Assembly: GCA_031262485.1 (NCBI GenBank)
Contig: JAISHO010000046.1
Coordinates: 1 to 39,578, forward strand
Source: Propionibacteriaceae bacterium
GTDB lineage: Bacteria; Actinomycetota; Actinomycetes; Propionibacteriales; Propionibacteriaceae
Direction: 5' to 3'
DNA: 39,578 bases
Shown: piece after piece, positions 6,546-15,843 of the stretch
Position numbering within the stretch: position 1 is the first letter of the stretch
How the letters are laid out: each line of letters starts with the position of its first letter
The notes under the pieces: generated by a model
Told to the model about the DNA's origin: nothing
What the model saw: the letters and a program-made list of their open reading frames with translations, nothing else
Database searches by the model: none
Made by a program: the position numbers and the translations under genes

Positions 6546-8810
6546 CTACCCGGCGGCGCGGTTGACGACGTCGACGATCCCACGCAACCCGAGCCACCAT
6601 TGCTCGTGGGGGCGTTGGTGGTAGGGATCGGTCGCTTTCATGGCGTCGAGGATGTCCGTCGTGATGACACCGTTGGGAGCGGAGCCGACACAACAGGCCC
6701 CCATCTGGCCGCGCTCGAGCTCCGTGATGACGGTCGTCAGCGCGGCGTCGGCCAGCCGGGTGGCCAGCAGGCGATCGGCCGGAGTCGGCGTTCCCCCTTG
6801 TTGGATGTGGCCGACGACCATGGTGCGGGTGTCGTAGCGCCCCCGCCCCTCTTGTTCGATGATGTGGGCCAGCACATCGGTGGTGTAATCCGGGTTGGCG
6901 TTCTCGTTGCGCAAGGCGATGAAGAGGGTCCGTCCCGTGTCGAAACTGTGGGTCAGCCAGGAGATGTCGCGGTGGATGTCGGCCAGCGTCACCCCCGTCT
7001 CGTTGAGGTAGACCTGCTCGGCCCCACCGGCGACGGCGCCCATGAGGGCGAGGTAGCCGCAGTCGCGACCCATCGTCTCGATGACGAAGGCGCGCTGAGC
7101 GGCCGAGGCGCTGACGCGGATCTTGTCGATCGTGTCGGCGATGACGTTGAGGGCGGTGTCGGCGCCGACGGCCATCTGGGTGCCCGGCAGGTTGTTGTCG
7201 ATGCTGGCCGGCACACAGACGATGGGGATCCGCAACGACGGATACCGGTTGCGTTCAGCGACGAGGAGGGCCGCGCCCTGGTAGGCGGCCCACCCGCCGA
7301 TGACGACGAGGGCGTCGAGCCGGTTCGTCTCCACGCTGCGGGCGATGGCGTAGAGGTCCTCGATGGCGGGGACGAAGCGGCGGGTGCCGAGGGCGGCGCC
7401 GCCCTCCTGATTCCAGCCGTCGGCGTCTTGCCAGGTCAACTCGACGACGTCGGAGGTCATGAGCCCCTCGAAACCGTCGCGCACACCGACGATCTCGTAG
7501 CCGCGCGAGACGCCGAGCCACACGATCGTCTTCGTCGCCGTGTTCATCCCTGGGGCCAAGGCGCCGGCGTGGACGACGCCGATGCGCTTCGGGCGGCCCG
7601 AGTCGTCGAGGACGGGCGGCGCGCTGGCGTGCGTCGGGTCGGACAATTCGTCGAAGATGCGGACGAGGGCGCGGAACTCGTCGCCGCGCAAGCCTTGGGC
7701 CGCCTCGTAGTCGCCCCGTTTGATGAGTTCGGGCACGCGCCGGGTGTCGGAGACGGCTTGGACGAGGGGGAAGCCGACGACCTCGTCGCCGTGGAAACCG
7801 AAGACGAGCCCCTCATCGCCCGGCTCGCCCGTCAACACGTGGGCGCAGGCGGCGTAACCGAGCCAGGTCGAGGCCCAGCGGTCGTAGGCCGAGGGGGTGC
7901 CGCCGCGCTGGACGTGCCCAAGGATCGTGATCCGCGTCTCCTCGCCCAAGGTGTCCTCGATCGTGGCGCGGACATGCTCGGCCGTGATGGGCTGGCCGGC
8001 CCGATCGGTCGCCCCCTCCGCCAAGATGACAATGGTGTCTTTACGGCCGGCCTCGCGCGAGCGGCTGAGCGCCTCGCACATCTCCTTCTCCCACCCGTCG
8101 GCCGGCGGTCGCTCGGGCAAGAGCACGTAGTCGCACCCGCCGGAGATGGCGGCGGCGATGGCGAGGTAGCCGCAATGTCGTCCCATCACCTCAACCACAA
8201 AGCAGCGTTGGTGGCTGGCGGCGGTCGAGGCGACAGCGTCGATGGCGTCCTGGATGCGGTGCAAGGCGGAATCCGCCCCGATCGTCAGATCCGTTCCGAC
8301 TAAGTCATTGTCGATCGAGCCGACCATGGCGGCGAAGAACAAGTGGGGGTGCTCGTCGGCCTGCTCGCGCGTGATCGCCCCGCTGGCGACGAGATCCTCG
8401 AGCAACTCGGGCCACTCGTGGGAGAACTGGTCGAGGCCCGACAAGGTGCCGTCCCCGCCGACGACGACGAGACGGTCGATGCCGTGTTCGATGAGATGTT
8501 GGGCCGCCTTGAGGCGCCCGTCGCGCTCGTAGAACGCCTTGGAACGGTAGGTGCCGATGACGGTGCCGCCGCGGTTGAGGATGCCGGAGACGTCGGCCCA
8601 CTCCAAGGGCTTGATGCCGTCGCCGTCGATCATCCCCTGATAGCCCTCGTGGAGGGCGTAGGGCTGGGCGCCGCAGTTGAGCGCCACCCGGGCGGCCGCC
8701 CGCAGCGCCGCGTTCATCCCCTGGGCGTCGCCGCCGCCGGTGAGGATGCCGATCTTCTTGCCCGCGCCCGCGGCCCGGATCGCCGCCGGGTCCGTCAACA
8801 GTTCTCGCAT
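6546..8810 (-). CDS. pfk: 6-phosphofructokinase, eukaryotic-type fused double-domain form
   Basis: 754 residues, about twice the bacterial PfkA length, with two PFK domains in tandem. It phosphorylates fructose 6-phosphate, the committed step of glycolysis. The N-terminal half keeps catalytic features: GILTGGGDAQGMN (~residues 21-33), VVVGGDGTLSG and GSIDND (~163-168) with the catalytic Asp, then VEVMGRHCGYLA. The C-terminal half is altered: GGWAAY replaces GGDG and ASIDNN (~535-540) lacks the last Asp, as in the allosteric half of animal and fungal enzymes; it still has ETMGRDCGYLA and GHIQQGGTPT. The GGDG motif points to ATP rather than pyrophosphate as donor, since PPi enzymes usually have GGDD. 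The ATG at 8810 was chosen because homology begins right after it; no strong ribosome-binding site is visible. Confidence 0.92.
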   Translation of the reverse strand: MRELLTDPAAIRAAGAGKKIGILTGGGDAQGMNAALRAAARVALNCGAQPYALHEGYQGMIDGDGIKPLEWADVSGILNRGGTVIGTYRSKAFYERDGRLKAAQHLIEHGIDRLVVVGGDGTLSGLDQFSHEWPELLEDLVASGAITREQADEHPHLFFAAMVGSIDNDLVGTDLTIGADSALHRIQDAIDAVASTAASHQRCFVVEVMGRHCGYLAIAAAISGGCDYVLLPERPPADGWEKEMCEALSRSREAGRKDTIVILAEGATDRAGQPITAEHVRATIEDTLGEETRITILGHVQRGGTPSAYDRWASTWLGYAACAHVLTGEPGDEGLVFGFHGDEVVGFPLVQAVSDTRRVPELIKRGDYEAAQGLRGDEFRALVRIFDELSDPTHASAPPVLDDSGRPKRIGVVHAGALAPGMNTATKTIVWLGVSRGYEIVGVRDGFEGLMTSDVVELTWQDADGWNQEGGAALGTRRFVPAIEDLYAIARSVETNRLDALVVIGGWAAYQGAALLVAERNRYPSLRIPIVCVPASIDNNLPGTQMAVGADTALNVIADTIDKIRVSASAAQRAFVIETMGRDCGYLALMGAVAGGAEQVYLNETGVTLADIHRDISWLTHSFDTGRTLFIALRNENANPDYTTDVLAHIIEQEGRGRYDTRTMVVGHIQQGGTPTPADRLLATRLADAALTTVITELERGQMGACCVGSAPNGVITTDILDAMKATDPYHQRPHEQWWLGLRGIVDVVNRAAG

Positions 8811-9015
8811 GGTCCTACACCCTACGCGGTGAATATGGCACGGGTTGGATGGATCGCTCACCATGTCGAGTCAACCGGGCGAAAGCAAACGTCGCCCTCC
8901 ACGCGACAAGCGACCGTGACGTCATGACAAGGCGAAAGAACGCGCGGTCGGGGTCGCGACTGAGGGACGGCGGGCAGTGCGTCACCATCGACGCCGCCGA
9001 CCCCCGAAAAGACCC

Positions 9016-9045
9016 GTGGGGGCCGCCCTGATGGACGGCCCCCAC
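9016..9045 (-). terminator. Terminator of the pullulanase gene
   Basis: GTGGGGGCCG / CGGCCCCCAC is a perfect 10-base stem with a 10-base loop, followed on the minus strand by GGGTCTTTTC. It lies 27 bases beyond the pullulanase stop. Confidence 0.75.
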
Positions 9046-9072
9046 GAGGAGGAGGTGTTGATGGGTGAAGGA

Positions 9073-12000
9073 TCACACGGTCACACGGCGACGCAGCCCG
9101 AGGACTCCCAGGCCGGCGGCGAGGCAGACGAGGGCGGCGGCGGCGAAGCCGGTCGTCATCGTCGAGCCCGTGTCGGGGACCTGACCGGTGGCGGAACCGC
9201 TAGCGGAACCGGAACCAGCGTCGTCGCCCGGAACGGAGGGCAGCGGAGCCGGGGTCGTCTCCCCGCCCGGGGCGGTGGTGGAGCCACCGTCATCCGGAAC
9301 CGTCGGTTCGGTCGTCTCCTCCGGCGCCGGAGCAGGAACCGGATCGACCGCGGCCTGCGGGAGGACGAGGACGGCGGCCGTGCGAGCCGGGATCGTCAAC
9401 GTGCCGGTGGCGGCGTTGAAGGTCGTCGTCTTGACGACAGGATCATAGCCGTTGGCCTGGATGTCGTTGAGCTGCCAGGCGGAACCGGCCTGGCCGTCGA
9501 TCGCCTCGGTGATCGTCTCATCCGACGCGTTGAAGACGACCATGAGGGCCTCGTAAGCCGAATCGAGGTCTTCGGTGGCCGCGCGGGTCGTCGCGGTGGC
9601 CGCCGGATCGTCGATGTGCATGACGATGAAGCCCGGCGTCGGGTTGACACCGTCGTTGAGGAAGGTGACGCGCTCGTTGATGAGAGCGCCGGAGCCCAAC
9701 GTCATGAGCGGGGACATGCTGCGCACCCGCAGCAGGTCGAGCGACATCTGGTACGACTGCTCCATGGCCGCCTGATCAGGCTTGTTGGCCGCGTTCTCGA
9801 GCAGCGGGGTCATGGCAGCGTCATCGCCCGGGGTGACGGGCAGGCCGGTGCCGAAGACGTTCGTCTCAAGCGACCAGTCGATGGCGTTGAAGTGATCGCC
9901 CGAGTTGTACGAGTTGTGATCGAGCGACTTCGAGCGGAGGATGTCGTCGCCGGCGTGCCAGAAGGTGGGCGACTGGCTCAAGGCGGCCGTCGCCAGCCCG
10001 AGGATGCTCATCCGCACCCGGGTGTCCATCGTGGCGTCGGACGGCAGCTTCCAGATGCCGTTGTCGAACGTCGTCGTCCCATCGTGGCAATCAATGTAGT
10101 TGATCACCTCTTGGGGGTCGACGGCGAACCCGGCGGCCTGGCGCCCGGCCACGCCCTCCATGCCATAGGCGGAGCCGTAGCCGAAGTCACGGCCGAGGAT
10201 CGGCGTGCCCGATCCCTTGTCGCTCGGCAACTCATAGGTGGCAAGGTTGCCGATGAGGCCGAGACGGACGAGGTCGGTGCGGTAGTAGAGATCCTTGAGC
10301 GGGTCGTAGGCGATCTCCGTGCCGTCATCGGCGGTGGCCACGACAGCCGGATCCGGGTACTCGTTCGGGTCGGTGTACAGACCCGTGCCGAAGCCCTGGT
10401 AGTCGCGCTGGTCGTTGTCGAAGGGGCCACCACCACGGACGGCGTCACGCATGCGGTCGTTGAAAGCGCCGATGCCGGTGCCGGCGATGTTGGCCTGACG
10501 CGCGGCGGTGAAGAGCGCGTCGTCAACGGAAGAACCATTGTTCCAGGCTTCGCCGTAGAGGTAGATGGCGGCGCCGTCGACCCCGTCCTTCTCGAGCGTC
10601 AGCTCGTCGAGGGCGGCGCGCACGTCGAGCATCGTCTCGATCGAATGGAAGCCCATGAGGTCGAAGCGGAAGCCGTCGACGTGGTAGTCCTTCGCCCACG
10701 TCACGAGCGAATCAACCATGAGCTTGTTGAACATGAGGTGCTGGGACTCGGTGTCCTGGCAGCACGACAACGTCTCGATCTGACCGTTGACGTTGTAGCG
10801 GTGGTAGTACTCCGGAACGACCTTGTCGAGGATGGATTTCTCACCCTGGCCCGACTGCGAGGTGTGGTTGAAGACCTGGTCGAGGACGACACGCAGGCCG
10901 ATCGAGTGCAGGCCGCCCACCATGGAGCGGAATTCGGAGACGCGAGCGCCGCCATCTTGGTTGCCCTCGGAGGCGTAGGAGCCTTCCGGAGTGCTGTAGT
11001 GCCACGGATCATAACCCCAGTTGAAGGCGTCCTGATCGGCGACGGCGGTGATGGCGTCACGGGCCGCCGAGGAGGCCGGGGCGACGTCGGCGGGGACCTC
11101 CGGGGTGACCTGGTCGGCCCGGTTCTCCGGGATCGTCGCGATGTCGAAGCTCGGCAGCAGGTGCACCGTCGTCAACCCGGCGTCAGACAATTCGGCGAGG
11201 TGCGTCATGCCGGCCGACTCCATCTGCGTGAAAGCGGCGTAGGTGCCGCGCAACTCGGCCGGGACTGTCTCGTCGATGGCGGAGAAGTCACGGATGTCGA
11301 GCTCGTAGATCGTCTGCTCGGCTTGGGTGCGCAGCGCCTCCGGGTTCGCCGTGTCCGTCCACAGGCTCGGGGCCCAGGCGGGATCGTCGAGGTCGACGAG
11401 GACGGAAGCGGTCGAATCGATCGTCAAGGCGACGGAATACGGATCGGTCACTTCGTTCTTGAGGACGGCGCCGGCCTCGGGCACGAAGACCTCGATATCC
11501 CACAGGAAGGAACGGTTCTTCCAAGCGGCGTCGCCCGCGACGGCCCAGACGCCGGTGGCGGGGTCGAGCGTGGCGGGGACGAAAACCTCAGCGTTGGCGG
11601 CGTCGGCCAACAGGTGGAGGGTGACGCTCTGCGCCGTCGGGGCCCACAGGCTGAGCGAGGGGACGCCGTCGGCCCAGGTGACGCCGATGGTGGCGTTCTC
11701 GGCGGCGGCGAAGATGTCGTCGAGCAGGAGGGCGGTCTGCATGCCCGTGTTGACGACCGTCTCACCAGCGGCGTCGGTGGCGGTCAGCGCGTAGGGGCCG
11801 GTTTTGAGGGCGGCGACGAGGGCGTCCTCGAGGGAACCCGTCGTGCCGTCGGCCAGCGCGGGGACGAGGGCGGTGTAGCCGGCGGTCAGCTTGTTCTTAT
11901 CCGACAAGGCGGTCGAGACCGTCTCGCCCGGGGTCAAGGTGATCTCCGGATGGCCCGTCCACGACCACGTCAGATCGGCCGGGGTGTGCTCGCCGAGGTT

Positions 12001-12858
12001 CGGCGGCACGGCCAAGGCGGTGCGATCGAGCCAGATGGCGATCGACTGGCCGGTGCCGACAGCGGGCAGCTCGGCGACGTCGACCGTCGTCACATGGGTC
12101 GTCGGATCATAGGTGAAGACCACGTTCTCATCGGCGGCCGTGACGAACGACATGTTCTGCCCGTTGGCGCCGCCCCCTTCACCATAATTCTCCGTCCAGC
12201 CCAAACCGACGGCGACCTTGAACTGGTAAGAGCCCTCGGGCAGGACGTTCGTCGCGAAGGTGTACGTGCCGTCGGCTTGCGGATACATCGCCGAGGCGAG
12301 GCAGGCCGGATCCCATTCACCGCAGCCGAGGGCGTCTTGGTAGTCGCCGGGCAAGGTGACGACCTCGTCGCGCGGAGCGGCGAAGGAGAGGTGGGTGACG
12401 GGGTTGTAGACGAAGTAGGTCGGCTGGTCCGTCGCCGTGAAGTCGATGTTGTTACCACCGGCGACGCCGTCGGCGCCGTAGTTGACGTCCCAGGTGCCGC
12501 CCTCGACGATCTTGAACTGATAGTCGCCGGCGGGGACGTCGATGAGGGCGGAATAAATATTGGTGGCGGGGTCGAGCGTCAGCTGGGTGGCGGAACAATC
12601 GGACTGCCAATCAGAGCCACAGCCAATGGCGAGGTTGAAATCGCCCGGCGCGGTGACGACAGCGGCCTCAGCGGCGACCACCGGATCCGTCGCCGTCTCC
12701 TCGGCCTGCGCGGCGGCAGGGGCGAGCGCTCCGATGAGCGTGACGGCGGCGGCCGTGAGGGCCACGCGCTTGAGGACGATCCGTCGCACCGACCGGCGCG
12801 TCGATGTCACGGTGTTCCATGACGCCGTCCGGCGCGGATGGGAACGGGAAGGGTGCAT
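9073..12858 (-). CDS. pulA: Secreted, wall-anchored type I pullulanase (GH13) with two X25 modules
   Basis: 1261 residues. It hydrolyses alpha-1,6 branch links of pullulan, starch or glycogen outside the cell. A long basic leader and hydrophobic segment (RVALTAAAVTLIGALAPAAA) form the signal peptide. Two X25/SusE-like modules follow (PGDFNLAIGCGSDWQSDC and LPGDYQDALGCGEWDPAC), then CBM48-like and GH13 domains. Type I motif NWGYDPWHY is at ~613; the catalytic Asp is in DGFRFDLMG (~727-735), Glu in YLYGEAWN (~766-773), and the third Asp in YIDCHDG (~921). The C-terminus has a Pro/Thr/Gly linker, VPDTGS, a hydrophobic helix and LRRRV, a sortase-type anchor with Val in place of the usual Leu. AAGGAAA precedes ATG 12858. 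Confidence 0.93.
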   Translation of the reverse strand: MHPSRSHPRRTASWNTVTSTRRSVRRIVLKRVALTAAAVTLIGALAPAAAQAEETATDPVVAAEAAVVTAPGDFNLAIGCGSDWQSDCSATQLTLDPATNIYSALIDVPAGDYQFKIVEGGTWDVNYGADGVAGGNNIDFTATDQPTYFVYNPVTHLSFAAPRDEVVTLPGDYQDALGCGEWDPACLASAMYPQADGTYTFATNVLPEGSYQFKVAVGLGWTENYGEGGGANGQNMSFVTAADENVVFTYDPTTHVTTVDVAELPAVGTGQSIAIWLDRTALAVPPNLGEHTPADLTWSWTGHPEITLTPGETVSTALSDKNKLTAGYTALVPALADGTTGSLEDALVAALKTGPYALTATDAAGETVVNTGMQTALLLDDIFAAAENATIGVTWADGVPSLSLWAPTAQSVTLHLLADAANAEVFVPATLDPATGVWAVAGDAAWKNRSFLWDIEVFVPEAGAVLKNEVTDPYSVALTIDSTASVLVDLDDPAWAPSLWTDTANPEALRTQAEQTIYELDIRDFSAIDETVPAELRGTYAAFTQMESAGMTHLAELSDAGLTTVHLLPSFDIATIPENRADQVTPEVPADVAPASSAARDAITAVADQDAFNWGYDPWHYSTPEGSYASEGNQDGGARVSEFRSMVGGLHSIGLRVVLDQVFNHTSQSGQGEKSILDKVVPEYYHRYNVNGQIETLSCCQDTESQHLMFNKLMVDSLVTWAKDYHVDGFRFDLMGFHSIETMLDVRAALDELTLEKDGVDGAAIYLYGEAWNNGSSVDDALFTAARQANIAGTGIGAFNDRMRDAVRGGGPFDNDQRDYQGFGTGLYTDPNEYPDPAVVATADDGTEIAYDPLKDLYYRTDLVRLGLIGNLATYELPSDKGSGTPILGRDFGYGSAYGMEGVAGRQAAGFAVDPQEVINYIDCHDGTTTFDNGIWKLPSDATMDTRVRMSILGLATAALSQSPTFWHAGDDILRSKSLDHNSYNSGDHFNAIDWSLETNVFGTGLPVTPGDDAAMTPLLENAANKPDQAAMEQSYQMSLDLLRVRSMSPLMTLGSGALINERVTFLNDGVNPTPGFIVMHIDDPAATATTRAATEDLDSAYEALMVVFNASDETITEAIDGQAGSAWQLNDIQANGYDPVVKTTTFNAATGTLTIPARTAAVLVLPQAAVDPVPAPAPEETTEPTVPDDGGSTTAPGGETTPAPLPSVPGDDAGSGSASGSATGQVPDTGSTMTTGFAAAALVCLAAGLGVLGLRRRVTV

Positions 12859-13255
12859 GGGTTTCCTTCGGGGGGTGGGAGAGACGACGATATGGAGGAG
12901 GGGCACGTCATCGTGCTCTAGCGGAGAGTGATGGTGCGGATGCCCCCCACCTGCCGGCGCGCCCGGCTCCCCGCTCCATCGCCCGGCCGATTCAGCGTGG
13001 CTGAGGCGTGCCGTGCAGTGCTTCGCCTTATCGGAGCTTATTGAGAGTCGTTCGCCCGCCGCCAATGGTGGTGAACGTCCGCTCTTAACCTAACAAAAGA
13101 CGCCCCGGCCTGGAAGTGAGACGCCAAGACGGACGACACGAGCCGGAGAGCGAGGGAGCGGTTCGTCCGAGGGCGGGCGACGGGGAATCAGATCGACGTG
13201 AGGTCGCCGCTGGGCTGCCGAGAAGCCGCCGTCGAGCTGCGATGCCGATCGACGA
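12859..13255. other. Intergenic region upstream of the pullulanase gene (397 bases)
   Basis: It holds the pullulanase ribosome-binding site and leader (minus strand) and the 3' end of the first PepSY gene. GGCGAC 13176-13181 and GTCGCC 13203-13208 could form a weak hairpin beyond that gene. I see no further gene and no obvious sugar-regulator operator. Confidence 0.4.
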
Positions 13256-13657
13256 TCATTCCTCGGTCTCGTGGATCGGGTCGATGTCGATGTCGCGAAT
13301 TTCGCCGGTGATCGCGTTGATGTCGTAGTCGTAGTCGAAATTGCCGTAGTCGAAATCGACCTCGTACTCGGTGACGCCATCGTCGGAACGTTCCCTCACG
13401 CGCAGGTTGACGACCTTGTCTTCCGTCAATTGGGCTTGCTCGAGGGCGATCCGTATGGCTTCCTCCTGGCTGATGAAGTCGGCCGGATCGGGCTCGGGGG
13501 CATTCGTCGTCGCAACGGTGCTCGGCTCGTTCGTCGGCGGCACACTCGTCGTCTCGCCCCCGGGGCCGGCGTCATCCGTGCAGCCGGTCAGCGCCATCGC
13601 CGATCCGACCGCTAGGACGATGAGTCCTCGCCTCCAAGGGATTTGTGTTGTTGTCAC
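13256..13657 (-). CDS. PepSY-domain lipoprotein 1
   Basis: 133 residues, GTG start. The signal peptide GLIVLAVGSAMALTGC ends in an LTGC lipobox, so the protein is anchored outside the membrane. A Thr/Pro/Glu linker leads to a single PepSY domain: FISQEEAIRIALEQA (helix), RVRERSDDGVTEYEVDFDYG (strands) and the closing YDINAITGEIRDIDID. PepSY domains are thought to bind or inhibit peptides or proteases, or to sense envelope state; the partner is unknown. It is a paralog of the next gene upstream (13997-14455), sharing YEVDF, FxYDYDI and the final 'A..G.I.D' pattern. Confidence 0.85.
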   Translation of the reverse strand: MTTTQIPWRRGLIVLAVGSAMALTGCTDDAGPGGETTSVPPTNEPSTVATTNAPEPDPADFISQEEAIRIALEQAQLTEDKVVNLRVRERSDDGVTEYEVDFDYGNFDYDYDINAITGEIRDIDIDPIHETEE

Positions 13658-13874
13658 GGCTCACCGTCTCCTCACATGGTCTAAGGGAGTCGTCTCTCCG
13701 AGAATTTTAGGCATCTCGCTATGAGAGGAAACGGAGCCATTCATGAGACACTTCTCATGCGACATTCGTGATGATTGTCTCTATTTCCTCAGATCCTGGG
13801 AGATGACTGACCCCACAAGCGTGACCACGGAACGTGATTTCTCCTGATCCCGAGGGCGAAGGACCTCACGACAC

Positions 13875-13948
13875 GCGAAACCCCGCCTCCTCGTGCGTTC
13901 TCCCCTGGTGACGAGCACCGGGAGACGACACGGGAGACGGGGTTTCGC
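13875..13948 (-). terminator. Long imperfect hairpin beyond PepSY lipoprotein 2
   Basis: GCGAAACCCCG at 13875-13885 pairs with CGGGGTTTCGC at 13938-13948, and the next bases inward also pair in part (CTCCTCGTG with CACGGGAG). It lies ~50 bases past the stop of the 13997-14455 gene. No U-run follows on the minus strand, so it may be a transcript-end structure rather than a classical terminator. Confidence 0.45.
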
Positions 13949-13972
13949 TGGTTGAAAAACCAGAATCATTAA

Positions 13973-13990
13973 GAATTACTCAGGTAATTC
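13973..13990. repeat. Small AT-rich inverted repeat next to a PepSY stop codon
   Basis: GAATTAC-tcag-GTAATTC is a perfect 7-base stem lying 6 bases beyond the stop codon of PepSY lipoprotein 2. It probably contributes to the 3' end of that transcript. Confidence 0.4.
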
Positions 13991-13996
13991 TCAGAA

Positions 13997-14455
13997 TTAA
14001 TCGTCGTAAACGCTATCCCGGCCGGCGTCCCAGATCGTTCCGTCCATCGCGTCGATGTCATAGTCGTATTCGAAATCTCCGACGACGAAATCGACCTCGT
14101 ATTCCGGACGCCCGTCGTCGTAACCAAGACGGACATACATCGCGCGTGTGTCGGCCTCGGCGACGCCAGCCTCTTCGAGGGCGATCCGCTTGGCCTCGTC
14201 CTCGCCGATGAACTGCGACTCGTCGTACTGGGTCGCTCCGCCACGGCCGCCTTGATTGTTCTGGTTGGTCTGATTCGCCGGATCGGTCGTGGCCGCCGGC
14301 TGATTCGCTGTGGTGTCAGCCGGTGCGGTCGTCGCGGCGTTCTGCGTCGCCGCTGGCTGAGCGTTGTTCGTGTTGCCGCCGTTGCCGTCGCCGCATCCAC
14401 TGAGCGCGAGAGCGAGGGCCGCCGCCACGGCCGTTAAACCGAATGCTTTTTTCAT
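13997..14455 (-). CDS. PepSY-domain lipoprotein 2
   Basis: 152 residues. Signal peptide KKAFGLTAVAAALALALSGC with an LSGC lipobox, then a long Asn/Thr/Ala/Gln-rich linker (~55 residues) ending in RGG, then one PepSY domain: FIGEDEAKRIALEEAGV, YEVDFVVGDFEYDYDIDAMD and GTIWDAG. It has the same layout as the neighbouring PepSY lipoprotein 1 with a longer linker, so the pair probably arose by tandem duplication. AAGGA lies 7 bases before ATG 14455. The 339-base gap and a hairpin between the two argue for separate transcripts. Confidence 0.87.
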   Translation of the reverse strand: MKKAFGLTAVAAALALALSGCGDGNGGNTNNAQPAATQNAATTAPADTTANQPAATTDPANQTNQNNQGGRGGATQYDESQFIGEDEAKRIALEEAGVAEADTRAMYVRLGYDDGRPEYEVDFVVGDFEYDYDIDAMDGTIWDAGRDSVYDD

Positions 14456-14684
14456 GATGTTGTCCTTCTTTCGCTGCGGACCACCGTTCCCGTGGGAACG
14501 GGAAGAACTTCAGTCCCTCCGACTGTCTTCTTGTTCAGTGTCAGCAGCAGGGGTAAGAGAATGTGGAGCAGGTGATGAGAATACTCTTAGCCCTGAAGCC
14601 CCGCATTCGGTCGGCCGCCTCGGGAGAACACCTGAAAACCCTTCGTTTCACCTTGTCAGAGAGATGATGATGGCCGACGCGGGC

Positions 14685-14717
14685 CGCCCTTGGCCAGTCG
14701 GGGACGGGCCAAGGGCG
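14685..14717 (-). terminator. Terminator of the aldo/keto reductase gene
   Basis: CGCCCTTGGCC and GGCCAAGGGCG form a perfect 11-base stem around an 11-base loop, 20 bases beyond the reductase stop. The following minus-strand bases are only moderately U-rich. Confidence 0.6.
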
Positions 14718-14737
14718 GGGCAGGGCTCAGGGATGAA

Positions 14738-15673
14738 TCAGGGGATCGTGTACCCGGCGGCCTTGAGCAGCTCGTACCACTCGGGGCGAGTCAGCGTGAT
14801 GTCGGCGCCACGGCAGGCGTCGCGGACGCGGTCGGGCGTCGTCGTGCCGAGGACGACCTGCCACGAGGCCGGGTGGCGCAGGATCCAGGCGGTGGCGATC
14901 GACACCGGGGCGACACCATAACTGTTGGCCAAGCGGTCGATCACACCATTGAGGGCCCCATAGCGGTCGTAGTCGCCGAGGAAGGAGCCCTGGAAGAAGC
15001 CAGCCTGGAAGGGCGACCAGGCCTGGAGCGTGACATTGGCCATGCGGCAATAGTTGATCGTGTCGTTGTCGCGGTCGACCGATTGGGGCAGGGACTCCAT
15101 ATTGGGAGCCAATCCGGCGGCGACGAGCGAGGCGTGGGCGATCGAGTGTTGCATTTGATTGACGACGAGGGGCTGGCGCACCGCCGTCTTGAGCAGTTCG
15201 ATTTGGCCTGGGGTGTGATTGGAGACACCGAAATAGCGCACCTTGCCCTGCTGTTCGAGGGTGTCGAAGGCCCGGGCGACCTCCTCGGGCTCGACGAGCG
15301 CGTCGGGGCGGTGGAGGAGGAGGAGATCGAGCCGATCGGTGCGCAGCGCCTGCAGCGACCCCTCGACCTGGCCGATGATGCGTTCCGCCGAGAAATCAAA
15401 ATAGTTGCCAGCGGCGTTGATGCCGCACTTCGACTGAATGATGAGGCCATCGCGCTCCGAGGGAGTGAGGTTGAGCGCCGTGGCGAACCTCTCCTCGCAT
15501 TGGTGTTCGACGTGTCCATAGATGTCGGCGTGGTCGATGTGATTGACCCCGGATTCGATCCCAGCGCGGACCAGGGCACGGATCTCATCGTCCGACTTGT
15601 CGGCGATCCGCATCATGCCGAGGACGACGGCAGAGGGTGTGAGGCCGGTGCTGGCCAAGGTCGTGGTTCTCAT
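14738..15673 (-). CDS. Aldo/keto reductase, YdhF-like
   Basis: 311 residues, a (beta/alpha)8 NADPH-dependent oxidoreductase. The catalytic tetrad is visible: Asp in GVNHIDHADIYG (Tyr of DIYG four to five residues later), Lys in IIQSKCGI and His in LLLHRPDAL. The cofactor end has VVLGTTTPDRVRDAC. The length and the 'LLHRPDALVEPEEVA' and 'YFGVSNHTPGQIELL' stretches resemble the E. coli YdhF group; the substrate is unknown. ATG 15673 follows GGAG by 9 bases; in-frame starts further upstream have no ribosome-binding site. It diverges from the phosphoketolase gene across a 182-base AT-rich gap. Confidence 0.88.
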   Translation of the reverse strand: MRTTTLASTGLTPSAVVLGMMRIADKSDDEIRALVRAGIESGVNHIDHADIYGHVEHQCEERFATALNLTPSERDGLIIQSKCGINAAGNYFDFSAERIIGQVEGSLQALRTDRLDLLLLHRPDALVEPEEVARAFDTLEQQGKVRYFGVSNHTPGQIELLKTAVRQPLVVNQMQHSIAHASLVAAGLAPNMESLPQSVDRDNDTINYCRMANVTLQAWSPFQAGFFQGSFLGDYDRYGALNGVIDRLANSYGVAPVSIATAWILRHPASWQVVLGTTTPDRVRDACRGADITLTRPEWYELLKAAGYTIP

Positions 15674-15843
15674 TGACGGATTCTCCATTTCAAAGCGCAC
15701 AAAGTCACACACCGGCACCGGATGTCAGCCTACGCCCATCCGCGACGCTTGGCGAGAGAAATGTCACATTTTGCTCTTCGATTCTTCGTCACAAAATAAA
15801 AGAAAATGGCTCGTCGAGATGGTGGAATCCCATCGCCCGGTGT

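Larger units (their letters stand above)
13658..13996. other. Intergenic region between the two PepSY genes (339 bases)
   Basis: It contains the hairpins annotated separately (13875-13948, 13973-13990) and the leader of PepSY lipoprotein 1. A short hairpin CTGGTT-gaaa-AACCAG also lies at 13948-13963. No further gene is visible. Confidence 0.4.

Noticed and set aside
6507-8303. A long plus-strand frame opposite phosphofructokinase
   Set aside because: Arg/Gly/Asp/Val-rich shadow with no domain or ribosome-binding site.
8977-12822. A 1281-codon open frame on the plus strand opposite the pullulanase gene
   Set aside because: Its product is Arg/Gly/Asp/Val-rich with no domain; it is the antisense shadow expected from strong codon bias in high-GC DNA. 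The minus-strand frame has all GH13 motifs.
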